Positions 38,684-47,703 of a DNA stretch of 64,000 nucleotides are shown here, one piece after another (position 1 is the first letter of the stretch; each line of letters starts with the position of its first letter). The notes below the pieces were generated by a model that did no database searches, was not told the DNA's origin, and saw only the letters and a program-made list of their open reading frames with translations. Position numbers and translations under genes: made by a program. The DNA lies in assembly GCF_001646655.1 (NCBI RefSeq), contig NZ_LPZN01000003.1, positions 372,001 to 436,000 of the forward strand, given 5' to 3'. The stretch is from Rhodococcus gordoniae (GTDB taxonomy: Bacteria > Actinomycetota > Actinomycetes > Mycobacteriales > Mycobacteriaceae).

Positions 38684-39475
38684 ATGCAGTCGGCCACGTC
38701 GTCACCGAGCAAGACCGAGACGGCAGTCACCGCAACCGTCGTCGAACATCATCGTCTCCGGCACGACCTCGCCGTCGTCCGCCTCGAATGCGACGACGCC
38801 ATCGTCGATTTCCGCCCCGGCCAGTACGTCGACGTCGCTGTGCCGCAGCGCCCCACGCTGCCGCGTCGCCTCTCCCCCGCTCTGCCGCCCTCGTTGGACG
38901 GCAAACTCGAGTTCCACGTGCGCACGGTTCCGGGCGGCTGGGTGAGCGGGGCGATCGTCGCCGACACCCGACCGGGCGACGTATGGCAGATCGGCGCGGG
39001 CCGCGGCGGCGACCTCCACATCGACGACACCGGGCGCATCGTCATCATGGTGGCCGGCGGAACGGGCCTCGCGCCGCTGCGGTCGTTGATCCTCGACGCG
39101 GCGCGCCGGCCGGAACCCCCCCGCACCTTCCTGTTCACGGGCGCCCGCAACCCGTGCGACCTGTACGCCGCCGACATGCTCACCCTCCTGTCGGAGGCGC
39201 TGCCGTGGCTGACGGTGGTGCCGGTCGTGGAGACCCTCGAGATCCCCGACGTCCCCGACCCCTGGTTCGACCGCATCGCGCCGCGCATCGACGAGTTCGG
39301 ACCCGACCCCGACGAACTGCTCGAGGGCAGTATCGACGAGGTCGTCACGTCCTACGGCGCGTTCGGCGACCACCAGGTGCTCGTGTGCGGGCCGGCAGCC
39401 ATGGTGCGCACCACCGCTCAGCGACTGATCGAGACGGGCACCCCGGCCGAGAACATCCGCTACGACCCGTACTGA
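38684..39475 (+). CDS. Standalone ferredoxin-reductase-like FAD/NAD(P) oxidoreductase
   Basis: 263 residues: an FNR-type reductase with no globin and no [2Fe-2S] domain. FRPGQYVDVAVPQRPTLPRRLSPA (FAD, RRLS for the RxYS motif), AGGTGLAPLRSLILDAARRP (nucleotide), NPCDLYAADML, VVPVVE and LVCGPAAMVRTTAQRL. It closely parallels the C-terminal half of the flavohemoprotein at 33759, for example IPQRP and [10 protein letters not shown] there. It would pass electrons from NAD(P)H via FAD to an unknown partner; KshA needs such a partner, but KshB has a ferredoxin domain that this lacks. Its end overlaps the convergent KstD gene by 16 bases. Confidence 0.85.
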   Translation: MQSATSSPSKTETAVTATVVEHHRLRHDLAVVRLECDDAIVDFRPGQYVDVAVPQRPTLPRRLSPALPPSLDGKLEFHVRTVPGGWVSGAIVADTRPGDVWQIGAGRGGDLHIDDTGRIVIMVAGGTGLAPLRSLILDAARRPEPPRTFLFTGARNPCDLYAADMLTLLSEALPWLTVVPVVETLEIPDVPDPWFDRIAPRIDEFGPDPDELLEGSIDEVVTSYGAFGDHQVLVCGPAAMVRTTAQRLIETGTPAENIRYDPY

Positions 39476-41163
39476 GCGGCGTCGCGGGCAGCGATGTACC
39501 CGAACACCAGGCCCTGTCCGATCGTGGCACCCGCGCCGGGATAGCTGTGCCCGAACGCGTTGGCTGCGGTGTTGCCGATCGCGTAGAGACCGGTGATCGG
39601 GCTGCCGTCCTCCCGGAGAACCCGCGCCCGCTCGTCGGCGCGCAGGCCACCGCAGGTACCGAGATCGCTCAAGGTCATCTTCACCGCGTAGAGCGGCCCG
39701 CGGGTCAGGGGACGCAGGTTCGGATTCGGCTGGACCGTGGGGTCGCCGTAGTAACGGTCGTAGGCGCTGCGTCCACGCCCGAACTCGGAATCCGTTCCGG
39801 CTGCGGCGTCGTCGTTGAACTTGCCGAAGGTCGCCGCGAAGGTCTCCACCGGCACCCCCATCGATGCGGCGAGCTCTTCGGCCGTGGATGCGCGGTGGGC
39901 GATGCCCGCCTTGTACCAGGCTTCCGGGAGCGGCTGACGCGGGAACACCCCGGCCGCGAAGACATAGCTGTTGCGGTACTTCTGGTCGAACACGATCCAC
40001 ATCGACTCGACCGGATCACCGGTACGTTCGCGTTCGAGCACCAGCTGTCCGAAGGACATGTAGTCCGACGACTCGTTCGCGAACCGTCGTCCGGTCTGAT
40101 CGACGATGAAGGAACCGGGCAGGGAACGCTCGGCGAGCATGACCATCGGCGGCCTACCCGGGCGGGTCGGTGCAACGGCGGGGAACCACCATGCCTGATC
40201 CATGAGGTCGAGATCGGCGCCGACCTCCTGGGCCGCCTTGATCGCGTCGCCCGTGTTGGTCTCCGCGCCGAGGCTCTCGTGATCGAGCAGGTTCTCGGAC
40301 TGGTACTTGCGCCGCATCGCCATGTCGTGATCGAAACCGCCCGCGGCGAGCACCACACCGCGACGCGCGGTCACGGTGACCTCCCGCCCGTTCTGCGCCA
40401 CGACCGCACCGGTCACCCGGTCACCCTCGGTGACCAGACGCACCAGCGAGGTCTCGGTCCACACCGGCACCCCCGCCTTCAGCACACCCGCGAACAGGCC
40501 CGCGGCGATGGCCTGTCCACCGGCGACGTATTCACGCTTGACGGCGAGTCCGGCGACGCCCTGTGCCAGCCGCTTGAAGATGCGCGGGAAACCCTTGTGC
40601 GGCACGCGCAGCATGAGGTTCATCCACTTGTAGTCGGCGCCCGTGGTGGGCATCGGCAGGCTCGCCTCCATGAGTCCCGGACGCAGCCGCGACCGTTCCT
40701 CTCCGAGCACCGACAGGTCGAACGGCAGGCATTCACAGCTGCGGCCCACCGCCGAACCACCCGGAAGTTCGGGGTGGTAATCGGAGTAGCCCTCGGCCCA
40801 GAACAGCTTCATGGGAGTGGTGCGGCGGAGCATCTCGACCGTCTCGGTCCCGTAGTCGACGAACGCTTCGCCTCGCTCGACGGGGGCGGTACCGTCGACG
40901 ACCGACCGGACGTAGGTGTGACCACGCTCGACGGTGTCTCCCGAGCCCGACTCCTTCAGCACGGGATTGGCCGGCACCCAGAAGGCACCACCGGAGCGGG
41001 CGGTGGAACCGCCGACATATTCGGATTTCTCGACGATGAGCGCCGACAGTCCCGCTTCGTGCGCGGCGATCGCGGCGGCCATACCTGTACCCGACCCGAT
41101 CACGAGCAGGTCGACGGTGGTGTCCTGGGCGGGTACCACGGGCGGTACGGATGTCGGGGCCAT
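39460..41163 (-). CDS. FAD-dependent 3-ketosteroid dehydrogenase-like protein (KstD family, divergent type)
   Basis: 567 residues. N-terminal FAD motif LLVIGSGTGMAAAIAAHEAGL, then GGSTARSGGAFWVPANPVL near 52 and VLAAGGFDHD near 280; the C-terminal YAIGNTAANAFGHSYPGAGATIGQGLVFG block is the KstD/fumarate-reductase-like FAD end. The KstD catalytic tyrosine position before GN (YAIGN) is kept. It groups more with KstD3/Rv0785-like proteins than with the classical KstD1 (next such gene at 45980). Likely reaction: dehydrogenation of a 3-ketosteroid ring. ATG 41163 with AAGGAG upstream. Confidence 0.85.
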   Translation of the reverse strand: MAPTSVPPVVPAQDTTVDLLVIGSGTGMAAAIAAHEAGLSALIVEKSEYVGGSTARSGGAFWVPANPVLKESGSGDTVERGHTYVRSVVDGTAPVERGEAFVDYGTETVEMLRRTTPMKLFWAEGYSDYHPELPGGSAVGRSCECLPFDLSVLGEERSRLRPGLMEASLPMPTTGADYKWMNLMLRVPHKGFPRIFKRLAQGVAGLAVKREYVAGGQAIAAGLFAGVLKAGVPVWTETSLVRLVTEGDRVTGAVVAQNGREVTVTARRGVVLAAGGFDHDMAMRRKYQSENLLDHESLGAETNTGDAIKAAQEVGADLDLMDQAWWFPAVAPTRPGRPPMVMLAERSLPGSFIVDQTGRRFANESSDYMSFGQLVLERERTGDPVESMWIVFDQKYRNSYVFAAGVFPRQPLPEAWYKAGIAHRASTAEELAASMGVPVETFAATFGKFNDDAAAGTDSEFGRGRSAYDRYYGDPTVQPNPNLRPLTRGPLYAVKMTLSDLGTCGGLRADERARVLREDGSPITGLYAIGNTAANAFGHSYPGAGATIGQGLVFGYIAARDAAQYGS

Positions 41164-41236
41164 CGACAGTCTCCTTCTCGTCGTTGTCTGCGGGACGCTA
41201 GGGCAGTTGCTCAGGACACGAGCCCGGTCGTCCCGG

Positions 41237-42172
41237 TCACCGGGAGATCCGCCCGTCGACCAGGCTACGCATCATCTTCCACACCTCCTGCCGCGCCGGC
41301 TCGGTGAGCGAGAGCGCAGGGAAGGTCAGGAATCCGTGGAACAGGCCGTCGAATCTGCGGTGCTGCACGGACACTTCGGCTGCGGCGAGGCGTGCGGCGT
41401 AGTCGTCGCCGGACGAGCACGGCGGATCGAGTTCGGCGGTGACGACGACCGCCGAGGGCAGTCCGGCGAACGTTTCGGCGCGGGTCGGGATCAGGCGGGG
41501 ATCGTCGGTGCCGTCCGGTGCGTACTGCTCCCAGTACCACCGCATCGCCGCCGCGGAGTTGTAGTAGCCGGTCCCGTACTTCCGGTACGACTCGGTGTCG
41601 AAGTCGTCGTCGATCACCGGATAGAACAATGCCTGACCGAGCACCGCCGGTCCGCCCTTGTCGCGCGCGGCGAGGGCGACGGTGGCGGCGAGGTTTCCAC
41701 CGGCACTGTCGCCGGCGACCACTATGCGCGCCGGGTCTCCTCCGTACGACGCGATGGCTGCGGCCGCCCAACCGAGCGCGGCGTACATGTCGTCGTGCGC
41801 GGCCGGCGCAGGATGTTCCGGGGCCAGCCGGTAGTCGACGGATACGACGACGGCCCCGACGCCGTCCGCCATCGACCGGCAGAACTCGTCGTGACTGTCG
41901 AGATCGCAGAAGACGAACCCACCTCCGTGCGCGAACACGACGACCGGGAGGGCGGTCTCGGGGGACTCCGGACGGTAGAGGCGCAACGCGAGGTCGCCTC
42001 CGGGCCCGTCGACGACGAGATCGTGCACCTCACGCATGGCGGGGAGGTTCCGGAGCGGACCGCGACGACTGCGGATGATCTCCCGGAGTTCCGTCGGCGG
42101 AATCGTCGTGACGTCCGGAAAACCCGCCTCCAGGGTCTTCAGCATGGACTCCACCTCGGGATGCAACGGCAT
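41237..42172 (-). CDS. Alpha/beta hydrolase (HSL-type esterase)
   Basis: 311 residues of the hormone-sensitive-lipase family. Oxyanion motif FAHGGGFVFCD near 80, nucleophile GDSAGGN near 155, Asp in VVTAELDPPCSSGDDYA near 253, and His in FDGLFHGFLTFP near 283. It cleaves small carboxylic esters in the cytoplasm. In this cluster a plausible substrate is the acetate ester made by the steroid monooxygenase (testosterone acetate), which is inference. ATG 42172 with GGAGGAGA upstream. Confidence 0.9.
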   Translation of the reverse strand: MPLHPEVESMLKTLEAGFPDVTTIPPTELREIIRSRRGPLRNLPAMREVHDLVVDGPGGDLALRLYRPESPETALPVVVFAHGGGFVFCDLDSHDEFCRSMADGVGAVVVSVDYRLAPEHPAPAAHDDMYAALGWAAAAIASYGGDPARIVVAGDSAGGNLAATVALAARDKGGPAVLGQALFYPVIDDDFDTESYRKYGTGYYNSAAAMRWYWEQYAPDGTDDPRLIPTRAETFAGLPSAVVVTAELDPPCSSGDDYAARLAAAEVSVQHRRFDGLFHGFLTFPALSLTEPARQEVWKMMRSLVDGRISR

Positions 42173-42342
42173 GTCGGTCTCCTCCGCAGTCGATACGTGC
42201 GGGCCACGCTAGGTCCGCCCCGGGACGCACCGGAAGGCGATATCCCGTCCATCGGGTCGTGTATCGGCAAGCGGGACCGGACGTGCCCCACGTCCCGTCT
42301 CGGCGCACACTCCCTGTCGGACCGATCGACGAAGGAGAGCGT

Positions 42343-43245
42343 ATGACCGACGGATCGAACCGCAGTTCGGCGGTGCGCATCGGAATCACCAGTCCGATCG
42401 TCACGCGGGTCCCCGGGGTCTCCGCCCGATGGGAAGCGGGCGCGGGTATCGAGGAACTGTCGCAGATCGCGGTCGCCGCCGATCGCGCGGGATTCCACCA
42501 CCTCACCTGCAGCGAACATGTCGCCGTACCGGTGCCGGTGGCCGAGACGCGAGGTGGGACCTATTGGGATCCGCTGGCGACCCTCGGCTTCCTGGCGGCC
42601 CGCACCGATCGGATCCGGTTGGTCACCCAGGTTCTCGTCCTCGGCTACCACCATCCTCTGGAGATCGCCAAGCGCTACGGCACTCTCGACACGGTCAGCT
42701 CGGGACGGCTGACGCTGGGACTCGGCGTCGGTTCGCTCGAGGAGGAGTTCGCGTTGCTCGATGCGCCGTTCACCGATCGTGGCGCCCGTGCGGACGACGC
42801 CCTCGCGGCACTGCGCGCTTCCCTCTCACAGCGCGAACCCTCCTATCGTGGAGAATATTTCGAGTACTCGGAGGTGGTCGTCGACCCCTGTGCCGTGCAA
42901 CCGCGGGTGCCGATGTGGATCGGCGGCCGCACCCCGCGTTCCCTACGACGCGCGTGCGAGTTCGGGGACGGCTGGGTGCCCTTCGGTCTGGCCTTCGACG
43001 ACATGAAGGCGATGCTCGCGAAGAGACAGCCGCCGCCCGGGTTCGAGATCGTGCTGTCGGTCGCCCGGCTCGACCCGCTCGGCGATCCCGATGCGACGCG
43101 GAGGCGACTCGACCGGGCGATCGCAGCGGGCGCGACGATCGTCGGCGCCGGTGTGGACGCCGGATCCGCCGACCACTACTGCGACCAGCTCTCCGCCCTC
43201 GCCGAACTGTTCGGCGAGGAATTCGGTGATCTCGACGAGCGGTGA
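42343..43245 (+). CDS. Luciferase-like (F420- or FMN-dependent) oxidoreductase
   Basis: 300 residues of the LLM family. Strands and loops in order: VRIGITSPIVTRVPG, AVAADRAGFHHLTCSEHVAVP, RIRLVTQVLVLGYHHPLEIAKRYGTLDTVSSGRLTLGLGVGSLEEEF (the conserved central part) and PRVPMWIGGRTPRSLRRACEFGDGWVP. The HPLEIAKRYGTLD and GLGVG features are common in the TIGR03619 F420-dependent group, but FMN cannot be excluded. ATG 42343 with AAGGAGA upstream. Substrate unknown; steroid-related by context. Confidence 0.87.
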   Translation: MTDGSNRSSAVRIGITSPIVTRVPGVSARWEAGAGIEELSQIAVAADRAGFHHLTCSEHVAVPVPVAETRGGTYWDPLATLGFLAARTDRIRLVTQVLVLGYHHPLEIAKRYGTLDTVSSGRLTLGLGVGSLEEEFALLDAPFTDRGARADDALAALRASLSQREPSYRGEYFEYSEVVVDPCAVQPRVPMWIGGRTPRSLRRACEFGDGWVPFGLAFDDMKAMLAKRQPPPGFEIVLSVARLDPLGDPDATRRRLDRAIAAGATIVGAGVDAGSADHYCDQLSALAELFGEEFGDLDER

Positions 43246-43254
43246 CCCCGACAT

Positions 43255-43271
43255 CTCCCGCTGTCCGGGAG
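43255..43271. promoter_or_regulatory. Inverted repeat CTCCC-N7-GGGAG upstream of the ketosteroid isomerase gene
   Basis: CTCCC-N7-GGGAG, part of the longer CTGTCCGGGAGAACG context, lies about 80 bases upstream of the isomerase start. The CTGTNCGG core recurs before kstD (47597) and the steroid monooxygenase (52126). Confidence 0.45.
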
Positions 43272-43347
43272 AACGTCGATGCCGTGTGCCGGTAGGTCGC
43301 TAGCGTCGGCGCGACACCTTTCGTCCCGCACCATCACAGGAGCGACC

Positions 43348-43731
43348 GTGACCGTTTCCGACGCCCGTACGCAGCGCATCCGCGCCACCGTGCACGCCTA
43401 TCTCGACGCCGTGGCAGCGGGGGTGGCGGTCGACATCGCCGCCCTGTATGCCGACGACGCCACCCTGGAGGATCCTGCCGGCAGCGAACCCCGCGTCGGC
43501 AAGGCAGCGATCACCGAGTTCTACAAGGCTGTCGAAGCCACGGAGAACACCACCGAGCTGCTCACGCTCCGGATCAGCGGAGCGACCGCCGCCTTCCACT
43601 TCCGCGTGGTCACGACGGCGGGTGAACAGACCTACGAAGTGGAGCCCATCGACGTCATGACGTTCGACGACGAGGGACGAATCACCAGCATGCGAGCGGT
43701 CTGGGCGCCGAGCGACATGCGTGTTCGCTGA
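43348..43731 (+). CDS. ksi: Ketosteroid isomerase (3-oxo-delta5-steroid isomerase)
   Basis: 127 residues, the size of bacterial KSI. The catalytic residues of the family line up: Tyr18 (in HAYLDAV), Asp42 (in ATLEDPAGSEP, the catalytic base) and Asp102 (in VEPIDVMTF, which hydrogen-bonds the oxyanion). Such a match of the EDPAGSEP and PIDxMTF blocks is characteristic. It moves the double bond from delta5 to delta4 in 3-oxosteroids such as 5-pregnene-3,20-dione. GTG 43348 with AGGAG six bases upstream. An inverted repeat lies upstream. Confidence 0.93.
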   Translation: MTVSDARTQRIRATVHAYLDAVAAGVAVDIAALYADDATLEDPAGSEPRVGKAAITEFYKAVEATENTTELLTLRISGATAAFHFRVVTTAGEQTYEVEPIDVMTFDDEGRITSMRAVWAPSDMRVR

Positions 43732-43811
43732 CCGGTCGACGGGACACGGTTCGCGCACTGCGCCGTGGGTGACGGACACTGGAACGAACGCCGATCGATT
43801 GGAGTTTTTGG

Positions 43812-44306
43812 ATGACAGCGGAACACGCGGTGCTCGATCCTCGACGGATCCGCGACGTGATGAGCAATTTCTGCACGGGCGTCACGGTGATCACCGCGCT
43901 CGACGGCGACGAGCCTCTCGGGTTCGCGTGCCAGTCGTTCGTGTCCGTATCACTGGATCCGCCGCTCATCTCGTTCTGCCCCGCCCGCACCTCGAAGACG
44001 TGGCCGAAGATCCGGGAGGTGGGCACCCTGGCCGTCAACGTCCTGTCCGAGAGCCAGCGCACCCTGTGCGGTGCGTTCGCGGTGAGCGGCGGCAACAAGT
44101 TCCGCGGGGTGCGCTGGGAACGAGGCGACAACGGCGCTCCGGCCATCGAGGGAGCCCTCGCGCGGGTCGAGGCGACCGTGGAGACCGAGTACGAGGCCGG
44201 CGACCACACGATCGTGCTGGCACGGGTCACCGGGCTGACGTCACTGCACACCAACGGCCCCCTGCTGTTCTTCCAGGGCACCTACGGCGGTTTCGACCGC
44301 GGATGA
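43812..44306 (+). CDS. Flavin reductase (HsaB-like)
   Basis: 164 residues of the flavin reductase-like domain. [41 protein letters not shown] and [15 protein letters not shown] are the HsaB/HpaC-type FMN-binding and substrate-binding loops, with GNKFRGVRW and a final FFQGTYGGF. It would reduce FMN/FAD with NAD(P)H for a two-component monooxygenase; the HsaA-like gene at 57895 is a candidate partner. ATG 43812 follows GGAG eight bases upstream. Confidence 0.88.
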   Translation: MTAEHAVLDPRRIRDVMSNFCTGVTVITALDGDEPLGFACQSFVSVSLDPPLISFCPARTSKTWPKIREVGTLAVNVLSESQRTLCGAFAVSGGNKFRGVRWERGDNGAPAIEGALARVEATVETEYEAGDHTIVLARVTGLTSLHTNGPLLFFQGTYGGFDRG

Positions 44307-44388
44307 CGGGAATAGACGGTCACCGGTAGAGGTTGCTCCGGGGGTGTGCCCGGCGGCCGATACCGGGCCCCGACGCGAAGGATCACCG

Positions 44389-45378
44389 GTGACCGTTCCC
44401 CTCTCCATCCTCGACCTCGCCCACATCGGCAAGGGTGAGACCGCCCGCGAGAGCTTCGACGCCAGCGTGAAGATGGCCCGGCTCGCCGAGCAGTGGGGCT
44501 ACCGGCGCATCTGGTACGCCGAGCATCACAACATGCCGACGATCGCCTCGTCGGCGACGAGCGTGCTCATCGCGCACGTCGCCGCGCACACCTCGTCGAT
44601 CCGTCTCGGCTCGGGCGGCATCATGCTGCCCAACCATTCGCCGCTGACCATCGCCGAACAGTTCGGCACCCTCGCCACGCTGCATCCGGGCCGCATCGAT
44701 CTCGGTCTCGGGCGCGCGCCGGGCAGCGACCAGAAGACCATGCGGGCACTGCGACGCGACCCGACCTCGGCCGACAGCTTCCCGCAGGACGTCCTCGAAC
44801 TGCAGGCGTATCTGAAGGGCGAGTCGCGGATACCGGGGGTCGACGCGATTCCCGGTAAGGGCACCGACGTTCCGCTGTACATCCTCGGATCGTCGCTGTT
44901 CGGGGCGAAACTCGCTGCGTTGCTGGGGCTTCCGTACGCATTCGCATCGCACTTCGCTCCGCAGGCGCTCGAGGACGCGGTGAAGCTGTACCGCCGCGAG
45001 TTCCAGCCCTCCCCCGAGCATCCGGAGCCCTACGTCATCGCCGGCGTCGGCGTCATCGCCGCCGACAGCACCGAGGAAGCGCTGTCGTTGTTCGAGGCGA
45101 CCAAGCGCGCACGGGTCGTGCAGATGGTCGGACGCGGACGCACTTTCACCGACGAGGAGATCGACATGCTGCTCGACTCCCCCGCCGGGATGCAGGTGCT
45201 CGAGATGCTGCGGTACACGGCCGTGGGCACTCCCGGCCAGGTGCGCGACTACCTCGACCGCTTCACCGAACACGCGCAGGCCGACGAACTGATCGTCGTC
45301 TCCTCGGCCCCCGGACGCGACGCCTGGCTGCGCTCGCTGGAGCTCGTCGCCGAGGTCAGCGACCTGGTCCCGGCCTGA
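44389..45378 (+). CDS. Luciferase-like monooxygenase family protein
   Basis: 329 residues; second LLM gene in the island. [33 protein letters not shown] with [22 protein letters not shown], then [39 protein letters not shown] near 80-115 are typical of the MsnO8/YhbW-type group. GTG 44389 has AAGGA upstream; it matches the family start. Probably a flavin-dependent monooxygenase; substrate unknown. Confidence 0.87.
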   Translation: MTVPLSILDLAHIGKGETARESFDASVKMARLAEQWGYRRIWYAEHHNMPTIASSATSVLIAHVAAHTSSIRLGSGGIMLPNHSPLTIAEQFGTLATLHPGRIDLGLGRAPGSDQKTMRALRRDPTSADSFPQDVLELQAYLKGESRIPGVDAIPGKGTDVPLYILGSSLFGAKLAALLGLPYAFASHFAPQALEDAVKLYRREFQPSPEHPEPYVIAGVGVIAADSTEEALSLFEATKRARVVQMVGRGRTFTDEEIDMLLDSPAGMQVLEMLRYTAVGTPGQVRDYLDRFTEHAQADELIVVSSAPGRDAWLRSLELVAEVSDLVPA

Positions 45379-45461
45379 TCGACGAGGGCTTACGCGTCAG
45401 GCTACCGGCGGGTACACTTCGGCGACCGGTCAGAACCCGAGTCGTCAATCGCAGGAGCAGA

Positions 45462-45914
45462 ATGAAGTACCGCACCCGCGCTGTCGCCGCCGCGGCTCTC
45501 ACCGTCGCGGCAGCACTCACCGCGCCGGCCACCGCCGCAGCCGATTCGCCATCCCCCGACGGACCCACCATCTCGGTGACGATCCGCAACGACACCGACG
45601 CACCGATGGTGCTCACGTCGAAGGACAATCCCTACGGGAGGTGGGTGGACGAGCCGGCCACCGTGGTTCCGGCCCGGTCGACGGAGACGGTGTCGGCGAG
45701 CAGCACCGATCGCCGCGGATTCGGAATCCGGATCGGCTACACGATGCCCGGCGACGCGACGGTAGCGCTCATGGCCAACAACTACGGCACGGGCGTCGCG
45801 AACGGCGACGGTACCCACATCGAAGGCGTCAACCGGCACGGATTCGCGGTCGCGACGACCGTGGAGGACGGATATCCGTTCATGACAGCGAACTTCGCCG
45901 TCACCCGCCCCTGA
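45462..45914 (+). CDS. Small secreted protein of unknown function
   Basis: 150 residues. Signal peptide with cleavage after TAAA (about residue 27), then a beta-rich domain rich in Thr, Asp and Gly: SVTIRNDTDAPMVLTSKDNPYGRW, GFGIRIGYTMPGDATVALMANNYGTG, and GFAVATTVEDGYPFMTANFAV. It has no cysteines or membrane span. The fold looks like a beta-sandwich (crystallin or aegerolysin-like), but I do not recognise the family. Ends at a strong terminator. Confidence 0.72.
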   Translation: MKYRTRAVAAAALTVAAALTAPATAAADSPSPDGPTISVTIRNDTDAPMVLTSKDNPYGRWVDEPATVVPARSTETVSASSTDRRGFGIRIGYTMPGDATVALMANNYGTGVANGDGTHIEGVNRHGFAVATTVEDGYPFMTANFAVTRP

Positions 45915-45922
45915 CACGGCAC

Positions 45923-45960
45923 CGGGCCCGGAAGGATACCTGCGTATCCTTCCGGGCCCG
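45923..45960. terminator. Strong hairpin terminator between the secreted protein and kstD
   Basis: Perfect 17-bp inverted repeat (CGGGCCCGGAAGGATAC and its complement) with a four-base loop, between two convergent genes. Bidirectional. Confidence 0.85.
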
Positions 45961-45979
45961 GACTCGTCGGGTCACATAC

Positions 45980-47515
45980 TCAGCGCGATGCCGCGTCCAT
46001 CACCGACAGGTGCGCGAACAACGCGCTCGTGCCGATCGGATTGCCGCCGCCGGGGTAGACGGTGCCGCTGGGTGCGGCCATCGTGTTGCCCGCCGCGTAC
46101 AGCCCGGGGATCGGTTCGCCGTTGCCGTCGAGCACGCGACCGACGGTGTCGGTCCGCAACCCGCCCTTGGTACCGAGGTCCGAGATGCCGAACTGCGCCG
46201 CGTGGAAGGGTCCCTGTTCGATCGGAACCAGCGCGGAACCGCCGCCGGTGAAGGCCAGATCGTACGGCTCGCCACCGCGATCGAAGTCCTCGTCGACGCC
46301 CTTCGCAGCCAGCTCGTTCCACCGGGCGACAGTCGCCTGCAGGGTCTCCGCAGGCACGCCGATCTGCTCGGCGAGCTCCTCGAGGGTGCCGGCGGTCTTC
46401 CACAACCCCGCCTCGACGTACTTCTCGGTTTCGACGAGAGGCACATTCGTCGCCCCGACCGGCGGAACCGCCCCGCGCCGGTCGTCGTAGATCATCCAGA
46501 ACGGCAGGGTCATCTCACCACGCTCCATGCGGGCGATGACGTCCCGGCCCAGTCGGTCGTAGGGCGCGTACTCGTTGGTGAACCGCTTGCCCTCCTGGTC
46601 GACGAAGATGCCGCCGGTGAAGCACAGCGCGAACGCCGAGCGTCCGTCCGGATGGGTCAGACCCGGCGACCACCAGGCCTCGCCCATCAGATCCACATCG
46701 GCGCCCACGGCGATACCCGCCTGGTGCGCCTTGCCGAGATTCGACCACGGACCCATGGAGTCCCGTGCAGCGCCCGGCACACCGTACTTGCTGCGCATCT
46801 CGTCGTTCTGATCGAAACCGCCGGCTGCGAGGACGATGCCCTTGCGCGCGCGGATCGTCCGCCGCTCACCGTTGTTCTCGACGACCGCGCCGACCACCAC
46901 ACCGTCCTCGACGATGAGTTCCTCGAGCGGGGTGTTCCGGTGCAGCTCCACATTCGGGTACTTGCGCATGGCGACGAGGAATCGGCCGACGAGAGCGCGA
47001 CCACCGATGAGCACATCGGGCAGGGCCTCACCGTTGCGTTCGCGGCCGAGGGGGCCACGGACCGACTCGTTGAGCTCGGGGTCGTCGGCGACCGGCAGGG
47101 GCGACGGGATGATGTGACGGCCCTGCGCGCGGGCCTTCGGGGCCTTGCCGAAATAGTCGGGCCACGGGTAGACCATGAATTCGAGGTCGTCGTCGGATTC
47201 CAGGTAGTCGACGAGGGGGGCGCCGCCGCGGACGTAGGCCTCCTGCAGCTCGCGCGGGGTGCGGTCGCCGACGACCGCGTGGTAGTAGGTCAGCGCGTCC
47301 TCGATGGTGTCGTCGTCACCGGCACGCTGCAAGACCGCGTTGGTGGGAAACCAGACACCCCCACCACCGGAATACGCCGTGGTACCGCCGAAGTACTCGG
47401 ACGCCTCGACGAGGATCACCGAAAGTCCTTCACGTGCAGCGGTGTACGCACCGCAACACCCTCCGGCTCCCGACCCCACCACGAGGACGTCGCATTCTTC
47501 CGCCCACTCCGTCAT
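45980..47515 (-). CDS. kstD: 3-ketosteroid delta1-dehydrogenase
   Basis: 511 residues, the same length as R. erythropolis KstD1. FAD motif ECDVLVVGSGAGGCCGAYTAA; GGTTAYSGGGGVWFPTNAVLQRAG; catalytic tyrosines in WPDYFG (about 117), APYDRLGR (about 320) and GLYAAGN (about 485), plus Gly in the same block. MIGGRAL-like DVLIGGRALVGR and SDLGTKGGLRTD are also conserved. It introduces the 1,2-double bond in 4-androstene-3,17-dione and similar 3-ketosteroids, needed with KshA to open ring B. ATG 47515 with GGAAGG upstream. Confidence 0.93.
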   Translation of the reverse strand: MTEWAEECDVLVVGSGAGGCCGAYTAAREGLSVILVEASEYFGGTTAYSGGGGVWFPTNAVLQRAGDDDTIEDALTYYHAVVGDRTPRELQEAYVRGGAPLVDYLESDDDLEFMVYPWPDYFGKAPKARAQGRHIIPSPLPVADDPELNESVRGPLGRERNGEALPDVLIGGRALVGRFLVAMRKYPNVELHRNTPLEELIVEDGVVVGAVVENNGERRTIRARKGIVLAAGGFDQNDEMRSKYGVPGAARDSMGPWSNLGKAHQAGIAVGADVDLMGEAWWSPGLTHPDGRSAFALCFTGGIFVDQEGKRFTNEYAPYDRLGRDVIARMERGEMTLPFWMIYDDRRGAVPPVGATNVPLVETEKYVEAGLWKTAGTLEELAEQIGVPAETLQATVARWNELAAKGVDEDFDRGGEPYDLAFTGGGSALVPIEQGPFHAAQFGISDLGTKGGLRTDTVGRVLDGNGEPIPGLYAAGNTMAAPSGTVYPGGGNPIGTSALFAHLSVMDAASR

Positions 47516-47540
47516 GACTGCTGCCTTCCGTCGACCGTTC

Positions 47541-47558
47541 GTGTGGAACACGCCACAC
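47541..47558. promoter_or_regulatory. Inverted repeat upstream of kstD
   Basis: GTGTGG-N6-CCACAC, 26 bases upstream of the kstD start. Further upstream (47591-47606) is TCTCGCTGTACGGGAG, which shares CTGTNCGGGAGA with the site before the isomerase gene. Confidence 0.5.
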
Positions 47559-47615
47559 TAGGCAGAAGGTGAAGAGTCGCGACACGATCATCTCGCTGTA
47601 CGGGAGAAAAACGTC

Positions 47616-47703
47616 CGATCGGTCGCGCTCGACCGTGGTGCGGTCGGTCCCGCTCGACCGCGGTGCGGTCAGTCCCGCTCGACCGCGGTGCGGTCAGTCC
47701 CGT
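47616..47703. repeat. 25-bp tandem repeat at the 3' end of hspR
   Basis: About 3.5 copies of a 25-base unit: 47616-47640 (three mismatches), 47641-47665, 47666-47690 (one mismatch) and a partial 47691-47703. Each unit holds a small GACCGC-GGT-GCGGTC hairpin. The hspR stop codon lies in the last, partial copy. Confidence 0.85.

Noticed and set aside
39460-41163. Fumarate reductase or succinate dehydrogenase flavoprotein
   Set aside because: It is a KstD-type FAD protein by its GGSTARSGGAFW and C-terminal block, has no partner Fe-S subunit, and lies among steroid genes.
47616-47703. CRISPR-like repeat at the hspR 3' end
   Set aside because: Units are contiguous with no spacers and overlap a stop codon; it is a tandem repeat, and no cas genes are nearby.
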